Part shown: piece by piece, positions 1 to 13,200 of the stretch | Numbering within the stretch: the stretch's first letter is position 1 | How the letters are laid out: the number at the start of each line of letters is the position of its first letter | Assembly (NCBI GenBank): GCA_030159075.1 | Contig: BROG01000816.1 | Coordinates: forward strand, 1-64,000 | DNA from: Atrina japonica | Lineage: Eukaryota; Mollusca; Bivalvia; Pterioida; Pinnidae | Direction: 5' to 3' | Length of the DNA stretch: 64,000 nt | The notes under the pieces: generated by a model | Told to the model about the DNA's origin: nothing | The model's input: the letters and a program-made list of their open reading frames with translations, nothing else | Database searches by the model: none | Position numbers and translations under genes: made by a program

Positions 1-163
1 TGTTTATCGGTAGTCCTCGTACGATTCCCTCTCTTTGATATTGATATTCGATGAGTGCCGAATGCCTTTAGAACACGGCACACAGTCTAATTATACGTAC
101 TTCAACTTTCACTTTTTGCGTTAAGTCTAACCAAGCTGCACAGCTGCCAGGACAGGAGGAGAG

Positions 164-315
164 ATGGACATTAAATTCTATTCTGCCGAGGACGTAGAGC
201 GTGTATTGCATTATGAACAACTGATTCCAGAGATGGAAAACGCTTTAAGAAAATTTTCCACAAAAAAAGTCGAGCAACCCGTTAGAACTGTTGTCAAAGT
301 TTCAGAATCGTCTGG
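164..315 (+). CDS. CRYM: CRYM copy A exon 1
   Basis: 152 nt with the start ATG at 164 and donor GTAAG at 316. It encodes residues 1-50 plus two bases of codon 51 and includes the substrate-side motif EQPVRTVV. The donor lies only 6 nt from the edge of a nested transposon insertion. Confidence 0.94.
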
Positions 316-3300
316 GTAAGGGTCCATGGAAATACCGAAAACAAGAGTGCGTCGAAATATCTAAAAGGACCGAAAAGGACTCAAATGGACGCAAAAGGAT
401 ACCAAAAGGACACCAAAACTTGTTTATATGCAATATATTTTTTTTTAAATCGCTGTTTTATAATTATCACTCTAGGGGTGTTAACCGTTATCCAGACATG
501 TTTATGTTTGAAATATCGATATATTTCAAAATGCCGTTTTGGATATCGTTACCAGCTCTTGTCACGTGGAGGCCACCCTGTAAGAGCCGTATAATTTTTA
601 TTTAAAAAAAATCCGAATAAGAACCTGATTTTAAATCACCAGAAAAGGTATTTGTAAATATCAAATGCGCATTTAAATCCTCTAAATGATACAGGTTATA
701 AGTCTTTAAAAAATCGCTGATTTAAAAATAGTGAAAAAGAGAAAAAGCAATGTGTAAAAGTTTCATATTATTATCAGCGATATATAAAGCTAATATTAGC
801 TTTATATATATCGCTGTTATTATTATTATTATTATTGTTGTCGTTGTTTTGTTGAATTACCACTGGGTAATCAACAGCACCAAAGTTCTGAAAGTGAACA
901 TAACAGTTATTAATGTGGAATATAATTTATTTTGTCAATAAATATCATTTCTGGATCGTTTGTTTGTCATTTGGTGTCCTTTTTGGCTCTTATTGTGTCC
1001 TTTTGCGTCCTTTTGGATATTTCGACACACCGTGGAAATACCGAAAACAACAAGGAATTACCGAAAACACCAGAAAAACACTGATATAAATTTGACAAAC
1101 AACTTAAATATTATAGATATTAATATTTGGATCCCTTGATTTACAGTTTTACAGAAATTTGATGTATTTGAAAGAAGTTATTTTGATATTTTAATACACA
1201 AATCATGCCAATGAACCCTGTTTGACACAATAAACATAACTTCATATATTTTATATTCAACTTGTGTTAGATGCATACTGGTATATTATGTTTTTGGTGC
1301 CTTTTCTGGTGTTTTTGGCAAATCGTTATTGTTTTCAGTGTTTTTGTATTTCCATGGACTGTCAGTGTAAGCCATTTATGTTCAGTGAGTGTTCAGTGAC
1401 CTTTTCTAGATAGATCTAGGTTTACTGCTGCATGGCAATTATGCAAATCTTTTGCAATGTTAACCATGATATAGCATGAAGAGATTACTGGATGAAACAA
1501 GCATACCTCTGCCAGGCTCTGTATGCTTCTCTTTAGGGCCAGTGATTTTCTGTTTCAAATTTGCTTCAATTCTGTTTTCAGTTTTGGTGAATTCTGGTAT
1601 TTTTTTTCTGTTTTCATAAGAAAAAGAACTAAAAAACTAAAAAAACATACTGAAAAATATTTAACAATACAGACTCATAATCATACTTTCAATAGTCTGT
1701 CACACAAATTTAATGATAGATTTAAAAATAAGGAAGTAAATAAAACCTATACATGTATATGCAACACTGTATGTTTCTATAATTTTGTTTTTGGTGTGTT
1801 TTTACTTTAAATAAACTTATAAAGTAGATCTACATCATACATGTACATATACATTTGTATTTTATTTTTATACATGTCTTTTATTTTGTTGTATCAACAC
1901 TAGCGTAATCTATACTACATGTATGCTGAAAGAATTTGCAAAAGTAAATGTCACCATCCTCATAATGATCCCATGGAAACTGATCAACCCGTGCTGATGT
2001 ATTTATTTTTTTAATGGGAAGCAGTCTCCTCTTATTACCTACGTGTCTTAGGAAATCATAGCTTGCTGTCAAAAACGTCAAGGTGTGAACATGTGTTTGT
2101 GTTGGTAACAAAAACTGACTGTCAATTGAGCTGTATGTTGTAAAAAGTTAAGATGTATTGTACATTGTAAAATTTTACTATCAATTATAAAAGATTTATA
2201 TATATATTCAGAAATTGATCTAAACATTATGAAAACCTAATTCAATATATCAAATTAAAGCTATTTTTGTTTTAGAAGAATCTGGATGATACCGGATGAT
2301 AATGGAAATAATTGCCCTTACCTTTCCATGGGTAAATGTCTGATTACAGTACAGTGTATGTGGCTAATAGAATTTACGGGATAAAATAGTAATTTATGTA
2401 AAATTATGTGATGAAATATTGTATATAAACAAAGAAATGAAGTATATAACACGTAGAAACACTACAGTGAAACTTGTATATAACGACCTCCTTAGTGACA
2501 CAAGAAAACCGGTCTTTATAGGGAGGTGGTCTTTATATAGAGGTTGATTTGTACACAAATGGTACTATTGGGGGAAGCAAAAAATGGTCTTTGTGACCAG
2601 GTGGTCTTTATACACAGGTGGTTGCTAAAGCAGGTTTTACTATAGTTCACAATTTAATAAATTTTACCTCATATTTAAATTTTTAAAGATTTTTCAATAT
2701 CACAAAGTCTGTTTCAGATTGCTGATTCTGTCTGCTATTGCAGAAAATCACTGGCCCAAATACTTGGTCTGTAAGTCACATGTGTATGTAACACCAACTT
2801 TCAAACTTTGTCTTTAAGTTTGACAGATCTATAATATATTCAGTCTACCACCATAGCAAAGCTGTATATACTTATATAAAGAACGTGCTTTGTGAAGCAT
2901 AGTTACAGTGGTAACAAAGAAGATAGTGTATTATTTTGTTGGCTTTTTTTCTCCTTTTTCGTTACAATTCATCTGTTCACTTGCATACAGATGTCTGAAA
3001 ATGGACTGAGTTAGACAGGTCATATCTCGGAGCCATTTTCTACAATTCAGCTCATGCTTCTGTCATAAATTAAACATGTACCTACAGTACTATAGAAATA
3101 TTCTAATCTCACATTAAAGTATATACAGTTTTAAAAATCCACACTTTAAAAAACTTTGCTGCTGTAACTAAACCAGTCCAATAGGTTAGTCCTGTACTAT
3201 GGTGAGCTAACATATGCCTTCACACTATTTTTATATTATATCATGTCGTTAACTTATATTATGTTGGTGTTTTCATTTTTTTTATCTTCCTTGGAATGCA

Positions 3301-4378
3301 AAGCAGTAGCTTGATAGTAAAAACAATATTGAATATTGCCACTGAGGTCCTGTATAGCAGGTTTACAGTAGTTACAGCAGTAATCAAGATACATGTATTT
3401 TACTACACATATTTTGATTTTTCTTTAAAAAAGGGGAAAGAAAAATCAAAAGAGTAAAATACCTTCTTCATTGTCATCATAACTAGTCTTACAGCTACTG
3501 GTAATAACCATCATTAGTGTATGTATGGGTGGATCCAGAAAATAGGAAATGGTGGAGGGGTGATATGTAAGAAATGTGCTGTATAATGGGGAAAAAAAGA
3601 AATGAAAACACATACCTTCAACAACTAATTTATAAAGAACATTGTCTTATGGTAAATATATATATATTGAAAATTTATGAAAAAAACTAAAGGGTCGGCG
3701 GATTAATTTAGTGTTGGTCAGAAAACCTGAAACAAACATATATATTTGGCCTTACTAGTAAAACATTTTGGACAGATATTTGGCCTGCTGAACTGATTGC
3801 CCTTGACCAGATAATTTTCATGAATTTACATAGAACCCACCTAGGCCACAAGCACACATATGTATTCATGTATTTATCAATATCTATATTGATAAAGTTT
3901 TCTACAAATGAACTATTACTTTCAGTTTCTTGGGTGTCATGCCAGCTTATGTTCCTGAAGATAAAACTTTAGCAACCAAACTTGTAACTTTTTTCCCTCA
4001 GAATAAAGGTGTACCGACTCACAATGCTTTGGTTGTCATGTTCAATGCTGATACTGGTGTACCAGAGACAGTAAGTATACAATATACTTTGCTGTTAAAG
4101 TCCTATGTTCATTACAGTATGTATAATATATGTAATATATATTAAAGAAATATAATAAAAATGCAGTATTGATCTATTTGAATCTACATATCCCCATATC
4201 AACAGGTAAACAAAAGTAATGTAAAGGCAATGAATATTATATATTAATATATATTATACATATTTCTGATAATGAATTTACATTTAAAAGTTTGAAGGGG
4301 AATTTCAAAATTCATATTTGATTAAAACAATGTAATTTCTAGCAGCAAAGCAAATAATCAGTTGTCATATTGATGTGG

Positions 4379-4430
<52 letters not shown>

Positions 4431-4779
4431 TTATAAAACTTGATAATGAGTAACGTGTAGTCTAGATTTAAAGAGTGACAGCAATGAAAAATTTCAACTT
4501 AATAATAATAACCTTCTTTGTAAAATTATCTGTTAAGGAATCATTCTGCTGGGTATGTTTTTGACCATTTGTGTGTGTGTGTGTATATACATAGGCGTCG
4601 GAAGCAAATTGAAAGTGGGGGGGCTAAACCAACTTAAGAAACACACACACACCAGAAACGTCTGGGGCGTAAGCCCCAATTTTCAACATATATATCTATC
4701 TTTGCAAAAACAGGGGGGGGGGGGCTAAGCCCCCCCTACCCCCCCACGGTTCTGATGCCTATGATATATATTATATATG

Positions 4780-4842
<63 letters not shown>

Positions 4843-5397
4843 CAAAGTCAATAAAAAATAAGAAAATTAATTACCAAATGAAAATACTATGCACTATTTC
4901 AAAAAGATTGTTTTACATAGAAATTAATGAGGAAAATGACATTTGTTCATAAACTTATGCCATGATGCTATACCAGTGATTTTGTTACTAAACTTTTTGA
5001 CACTGAATATCAAGGAAATATTGATACATGTGGAATAAAACTTAGAATGATAATGAAATTTTTTGTTTTTCAACATGATGTTTATATTCTGAAGTTTAAA
5101 AGTTGATTTGTTGTAAACAATAACATGAGTATACATAATCCCCCTTTCAGCTGGTAGAATTGCTAGTTGAATAACATGTTTGTGTCCTATGACTATTTCA
5201 ATTATTATTTTTTTAAAAATGAATATGCATTATGACTACACTAAATAAGTATGTCACATTACCCATAGGCTACAAGTATTACATATGTTCACTTACACAC
5301 AGACTTAAATTTATACACGTCATGTTAAAAAAAAATTATAATGATGTTTACAAAAAAAATAATTGATCAAGCCCTTTCTCTTCTCCCAAACATTGAA

Positions 5398-5489
<92 letters not shown>

Positions 5490-7171
5490 AAAAACTTGTT
5501 TTAGCGATCACCTGGTCATAAAGACTTTTTTGCTGTCCCCATTAGTACCATTTGTGTACAAATCAACCTCTATACAAAGACCACCTGCCTATAAAATCTG
5601 GTTTTGTTTTGTCTGTAAGGGGGTCTTTATATACAAGTTTCACTGTATGTATATATAAATAGGGTCAAATCAAAATATCATGAGGTCAGTTTTTATGTAC
5701 TTCAAATAAAATCAGTAAATATTAAGAAAATAAACTTCCAAATAAAATCACTGAATACTATTTCAAAAAGATTGATTTATGTTGAAATTAATGGGAAAAA
5801 CGACATTTGTACTATAAAACAGAATGATAAAGAAATTTTTCAATTTTCAAAATCATGTTTACATGTATAAGTAGACAAAGTAAACATAATCCCCCTTTCA
5901 GCTGGTAGCATTGCCGGATGAATGACATGTTAGTGACTATTTCAATTTTTTTTTTTTTTTGAAAATGAATATGCATTATGACTACACTAAATAAATGTCA
6001 TATTACATGTACACATAGGCTGCAAATATTATGTATGTTCACAGACATAAATTTATACATGTTAAAAAAAAAAATAAAGTGATGTTTACAAAAAATATTG
6101 ATCCAATAAATATTCTCCAGTATGCAGATGATACTGCCATTTTTATGGATGGATCAGGAAAAAAAAGTGCACTGGATATTCTATTTCAATGTTTGATAAA
6201 ACAAAAGCAGTTTGGATAGGATAAAAAACTAACTGTTCTGACAAAATTTGTAATGAATATAATATTGAATGGACTACTGACCCATTTACTGTGATTGGTG
6301 TAACTTTTACTGCTGACCTAAGAAATATGGAAACACTCAATTTCAAAGATAAACTATTAAAAATACAGCATGACATTTCGTCATGAATAAAAGGAACATT
6401 TCCCCTTTAGGTAAAATAACAATAATAAAATCCCTGTTAATTCCTAAAATAACACATCTTCTCATATCACTACCAAAACCTTCCAAGGATTGGATAACAG
6501 ACTTGTGAAAAAAATTATATAAATTTGTTTGGAATGCAAAAGTCGAAAAAGTCTCAAGAAAAACATTAATTCAGGACTATGATAAAGGGGGGACCAGGAT
6601 AATTCACTTAGATACCTTTATAAAGTCTCTCAAACTAACTTAGGTAAGAAGAAGGTTCCAGAACTCCAACAGTGTATGGGTAAACTTGTTCTCAGAAATC
6701 TGTAATTTTGATAAAACTCCATTATTACAATTTGGATCCGTGTTTGCAAATTTAAAAATCATTTCTGGAAAGAATTATTAAAAATCTTATCTAACTTTAT
6801 GGAAAGTACATGTAGTAATGAAAACAAAGAAATTATAAAGACATCAGTTTGGTATAATCCATTAATTAAAATAAACAGAAATACAGTCTTTTACAAATCA
6901 GTATATGATAAGGGTTTTCACAATATACAGGATTTTTAAAAGAAAATGGAGATTTTTTATCATACACCAATTTTATTCACATTCTTAATAAACCTTTTCC
7001 ATTTACAAAAATTTTCAGATCACAAAGTGCTATTTTTAAGTCTTGGCCAAATCTAAGCAGAAATTTCTCAAAAGCACAAATGCTAACAAGGCCCACCTTC
7101 ATAGAAATAATTTTTAAAGATAAAAATGGCTGTAGAAGAATATATGACAATTTTCTAAAATATATATATAC

Positions 7172-7205
<34 letters not shown>

Positions 7206-10200
7206 GTGAACCCAGTTATGTCATATTGTTTTTGTCCACCTCATTTTACAACATTAAATGATTTAGTATGCTTAGAAACAACTAATCTGATATTCCAATC
7301 TTGGCAATTGTCATTTTTAGATTATGGATGGAAATGTTATAACAACCATGAGAACAGCAGCTGTGTCAGCAGTAGCGACAAAGGTAAGCTGTCAAAACTT
7401 GACATATTCTGTTTTGACATGATGAGTGTCAGGTATTAATTTAACCTCCTTCTTACTTTAGTATAATCATTTGTTTCCAACATCTTTTCTGTTTATTTTC
7501 GTTTTGATATGGTTAGACATTCCTAATTGTTCTACTCTCCAGTTCTTGTCAAACTCCAGTTAAATACTTACGTACTGCCCTTAATGCCACTGACATGTAG
7601 GGCAGCCACAAAGAACTTCCATTCCTTCCTGATTTTGTCCACCTTTTCTGTTGTTCCCCAGGTTTTCAGGTTTCCAACTTTTCATTTCTGCCTCTACTGT
7701 TCTATGTCATGTCATATCATGTCATGTATTTTGAAGTCTTCCTGTTCTTATTTTTCCTTCTGCTGTCCAATGAAGGACCACATTTGTGCTGGAATTCTGG
7801 TCTTTTCTTGTGAAAAGGCCAATCCATTTTCATTTTCGTTTTAACAATGTGAGCATTTCATACAAGTATACGTGAAATAAATTATTTTCCCATCTTATCA
7901 TACAACAATTAAACAAATCATAGACCAGATATATTTGTATAAACTGAAAACAGCAAATCGTACTTTCTCAAAGCTGATGTGAATTATTCAGACTTCTGTA
8001 GGTGAACTGCTGTATGTGTATTTAAATTAGCGCACTCATATTTTAGCGCTGTCAGGGGATACAGACTCATTAGCCCAATCTTAAATCCTTGAATTAGCGC
8101 AATGACTTGAGCGTGAAAGGTGCTAATATAAGAATAATGCTAAAATAAGTACACATACAGTATTGTTACTTCATAATGTGTCTGTTGTCATTGGACTTGG
8201 CTTCTGTGTTAACATTGTAGTATGTTAACTTTTCATCTCAAACTTTGAATCTACCTTACTAATCAAAACTCATACATCCAGTTGGAACACCAAAAAAAAA
8301 AAACACCCATTAATTATTTACTGTCACACTGGGACACTTTTCCTTGTGAAATTTGTACTTGTCCAGTTATCCTGTAATTCTGATGCATTCCATTATTTTG
8401 TTCTCTTTAAGCTGTGTTTTACTTAGTATTTCTCATTCCAAAGCATTGAAATGCATTATGAGGAGGATCCAGACAGGCTGGCATAACAGATTGTAATTGA
8501 TATTATACATAGACTGTTGTCAAACAAATTCACCATAACAGGAGACTATCATGAATACAATGTATCCCAAAATGTATTTATTAATGCCAAGATAGCTTGT
8601 AAGTTGTATATTGAAGGAATTGCTACTTATATTATCTGCATTTTATTGTTCTGAAAGTATTCCTAGAAATTGATCACATTTGTCCCTTAAAATGTGTCCT
8701 TTCACTACTTAATCATTTCACAAATTGATATATCACAGATATATTACTTGTTATGAGTTCATTTTGATTGCTTCATAAATGAGGACCCAATTTAGGAAGT
8801 TAGTTTAACATTGGTTTTTTCTCAAGATATTGGGACATTATCTACCAAATAGGCGCTGTAGACCCCACATAAGGGTTCTATCAATCATAAAATATCTCTA
8901 GCCAACATAGAGGGGTTTTTTCCATCATAGATGGGCTCAAACCACCATATAGGGGCTTTATCCACCATAGACAGAGCATAACCACCATATAGGAACTTTA
9001 TCCACCATAGACAGACTGTAACCACCATATAAGGATTCTATCCACCATAGACAGACTTTAACCGCCATATAGGGGCTTTATCCACCATAGACAGACTCTA
9101 ACCTCCATATCAGGACTTTATCCACTATAGAGTAGACAGACTCCAACCACCATATAAGGACTCTATCCACCATAGACAGACTTTAACCACCATATTGGGG
9201 CTTTATTCACTATAGACAGACTGTAACCACCATATTGGGGCTTTATCCACCATAGACAGACTGTAACCATCATATAAGGACTCTATCCATCATAGACAGA
9301 CTGTAACCACCATATAAGGACTCTATCCACCATAGACAGACTGTAACCACCATATAAGGACTCTATCCATCATAGACAGACTGTAACCACCATATAAGGA
9401 CTCTATCCATCATAGACAGACTGTAACCACCATATAAGGACTCTATCCACCATAGACAGACTCTAACCTCCATATAAGGATTCTATCCACCATAGACAGA
9501 CTGTAACCACCATATAAGGATTCTATCCACCATAGACAGACTGTAACCACCATATAAGGACTCTATCCACCATATTTGGTTCATTCATTATCTGATCAGC
9601 TTTACAGGTATTTCCACCCACAAACTTTCACATAATTTGTAGGCCTATATGTTGCATTGAAAAAAAGTAATTTATATGTTGTTTCAATCATTTTCAGTAT
9701 CTCGCCAGGGAAGGATCATCAGTACTTGCAATATTGGGATCTGGTAATCAAGCCCGATCTCATTATCAGGCTCTGTCTGCAGTCATGACTATCAAAGAGG
9801 TATAGCTTTAATTTGTTTTTTTTTCTATTTCACAATGGAAAACCCTCCATGAAAATTGACTCATATAGGGAGGTCTTTATGAATAAATTAAGATTATAGT
9901 ATCTAATGTAATCTCTTTCTGATTAAAATCAGATTGTCATAGAAAATTGTATCTTGTATTAGATAAAGACCAGTTGTAACATGCATGTATATTTCTGTAT
10001 TGTTTATAAGTTTAACTTTACTTTAATCTGTTAAACAGAAGATATAGACTTGTGATATTTAGTAATAAACTTTATTACATGCATGTGTAATCATACAGTT
10101 ACAATACAGAGTTCAATACGCCCGTGCAATACGTAACGTCGTATTGCACTGTAGTCGGCTATGGAAATTTTGCCGGAACTACTTTCTAAATGGGTTTCAT

Positions 10201-13200
10201 GTCATCAAAATTACTTGATGTCATGGTAAAAAGTGGAATGAATTGTTTGATGATAGGGATAGAAACATGTGTGTAGTTTTGTCTGTGTATTTATTATTCA
10301 GAATGCAAAGTAAATACTTACATTTGAATTGATGATATATGTCCAAACAATTTAGTTTAGCTGTTGTGGTTAGCTCTGTTGAGAAACAACCATTAACAGT
10401 AAAAGATTTTAACATCATTTGATGATAGAACAATTACATGAGAATATTAGTGAACTTTGACCTTCATTTTATACATTCACCTACAATTCAAATTCAAGAT
10501 TTGCAATTCGGCCATGTTGTTTTTAGCAATTTGATGTTGTTATAGATACAGACTTGTGATATTTGGTAATTAACTACATGTATTGTCAGATATAGACCAG
10601 GATATTTGGTAATTAACTACATTAATTATTATAGAAATAGACTTGTTATTTTTGGTAAGTAATTGTAATAATTGTTATGGATATACACTTGTGATGTAGG
10701 GTTAATTGTTATATGATGATATGTTATAGCATTTTGTAGGTAAGAATATTCTCAAGAACATTTGCAAATGCTGAGAAATTAGCCAATGAAATTGGAGGAA
10801 AAGCTTGTACAACAGCAGAAGAAGCAGTAACAGATGCCGATGTCATTGTCACCGTAACATCAGCAACTACTCCAGTTCTGAAACAGGAATGGGTAAAATC
10901 TGGGGCACATATTAATGGTATGTAGGTCAAGGTCATTACATGACCCTTGCATTGTAGCCTATACATTTATGATATGGAAATGATAATATATTAGATTATA
11001 ACTATTTCAGTATATGGTGAGAAGAAAAGTTTCAAATATCTAGGATAGATGCACTATTGTTGTATTATTAGAAAGACATTTTGGTAGATAAAGTTTAGGG
11101 AATTCTGTTAAACAAAAATTTCTCATTGAGTTGAGTTGACTGATAATCCTTTGTTATTTGTAACACTCAAAGTGAGTTTCTTGATGATAGATATCTCTGC
11201 TACAGATATGAATTTAAGTTGAAGGCCTTTAAGATGGTATTTTTATCACAATTTGTAGTTTGAAAAATAAAGATCACACTTGCATGTAGGAGGATAACTT
11301 TGGTTTTGGATGTCGGTAACTTTGAAAAGTGTGACTGATTTTGTGTCAAAGGTTGCTAAAACATATGATGAAGCCCATGCATAATTCAGTATTAAATACA
11401 AAGCAATACTGAACTATGTTTGAATGTCATAAAATGTTTCAACAATTTATGCAGGCCTAATGTGCAACTTAAAAAGGAAATGGGTGAATGGACAACTACA
11501 AGTTTCTATCCTTGTTGATTATGTCATTAGCATGTCCAGTGCTAAATGATATTCAACAAAATATTTTGTCAAATTTCCATTTAAGCCAAAATTATTAACA
11601 CAATATCAGCATGAATATTATAGATACACTTTTAATTTTTTGTATGACACACTGTCAACACTGTCATATTAGTTTTATGCTGTCACACAATTTTTTTTTT
11701 CACATTTTTGTAGCCAGATTTTTTTTCTGGGTTTAGTTCCATCAACCAATTTTTATATACTTGTTTCTTTACTTATTTACATGCTTGAATCAAAAACTTG
11801 AAGCTCCTTCCTAGACCAGATGAGCTTATAATTTATACATGGATACACATATTAAGCTTTATTCACATTAACTGTGTGTGTCAAAAAATTACATTGTATT
11901 AAAATGTGTACAGAGAATAAGGGAGTGAGCTAATGATATATATGGATACATATATCAAGCTTTCAAATGCCAAAATTTACATTGATTAAAAAATGTATAC
12001 AGAGAATGGGGCAGTTATTTAAGCATACCTTTCTTGCTTTGTTTGATTTCCTTTTCTTGTAAAACAAATCTGCCTGCCTACCTACACCTTGAGGCATGAA
12101 CAGGCGTCATCAAACAAACAATTCTTTAACAGTGGCCTCAGATGATATAGTATTGACATAATATAAAGAGTCACTGTACATCCTACTTGAAATATTCTGT
12201 TGGTGTGCCATCTTATCTGTATATCAATCACGTGAAATCAATGAAAATAAAAACAATTATGATTATATTATTTGCTATTTGTTGAGAGAGCTGGCATATT
12301 TTTTGTTTTAGGTCCATTAGTTTTTTTTTCATCAGTTAAGTATCTGCCCAGTTATCTAATGCTTGTCAAACTAATTATATGTCACCTCTCTAGTATTACT
12401 ACTTAAAGAAGAAGGACCATGAAGGTGAAAAATGGCCCTGTGTCAGAATCAAATGCAGAGTGCTCAACAACATTTTTAAAGTTGATGTACATTTTAAAAG
12501 AAAACTCTTTTATATTATCATTTTTGGGCTAAAACATGAAAATTTGATAAAAATCACATATTTCTGGAGGGGGCTTCCTTGGCAGAGTGGTTAGAGCATT
12601 GCACTTTAAATCACAAGGCCTCTCACTTCTGGTTTGAATCCCGCTAGGGTCATTTCGAATTAAGTGAGAAAGTTTGCCAGTTTTCTTGCGGAAGGTCGGT
12701 GGTCTTTACCCGGGTGACCGGGTTTCTCCTCCACCAAATAAACTGGACGCCATCATATGACTGAAAGATTGTTGAGTATGGCGTAAAACAAAAACAAAAC
12801 AAATAAAAAAAAACATATTTCTGGATATTATTTTCAAAAATTATATGTTCGGATATAAATTCAATCAAGTGACACATATGTATTTATCTAAGTTCATTCC
12901 ATATCTTAAAAAATAAAAGTTCCAAAAAATGGTACTACAAGGTTATTTTGGGGTAAAAACAGTGAAAAATTATTCAAATTCACAGATTTTTGGGAATTAT
13001 TTTTTAAAATTATCTGTTGGGATATATATTCAATCAGATGACACATATGTATTTAACTAAGTTCATTCCATATCTCAAAAACTAAAAGTTCCAAAAAATG
13101 GTAGTTCACGGTTATTTTTGTGTAAAAACAGTGAAAAATGATTGAAAATCACTGATTTTTGGGAATTATTTATTAAAATTATCTGTTTTGATATATGTCC

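Larger units (their letters stand above)
4840..6095 (+). repeat. Local duplication of a ~450-bp block in CRYM-A intron 2
   Basis: 4840-5345 and 5690-6095 share a series of matching stretches in order, such as CACTATTTCAAAAAGATTG, CCCCCTTTCAGCTGGTAG, GAATATGCATTATGACTACA and GTGATGTTTACAAAAAA. The second half of the block recurs at 28381-28530, again after a (TA)n tract, so it may be a dispersed repeat with a (TA)n end. Confidence 0.6.

Noticed and set aside
291..605. 104-codon open frame at the start of the window
   Set aside because: It runs out of CRYM exon 1 in another frame and across the nested MITE; the Lys/Asp content comes from AAAAGGAC repeats.
5320..5658. YIYIYI-rich frames on both strands (also 28077-28409)
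   Set aside because: Translation of (TA)n microsatellites.
9240..9560. Minisatellite considered as a CRISPR-like array
   Set aside because: Units are contiguous without unique spacers, in an intron of an animal gene.
10724..10966. 80-codon - strand frame (and 38486-38761)
   Set aside because: Antisense shadow of CRYM exon 5; its conservation between copies follows from the sense exon.
12631..12642. tRNA gene at the pol III box sequences (also 35290, 20079, 43540)
   Set aside because: No complete cloverleaf; boxes belong to SINE heads followed by unrelated bodies and tails.
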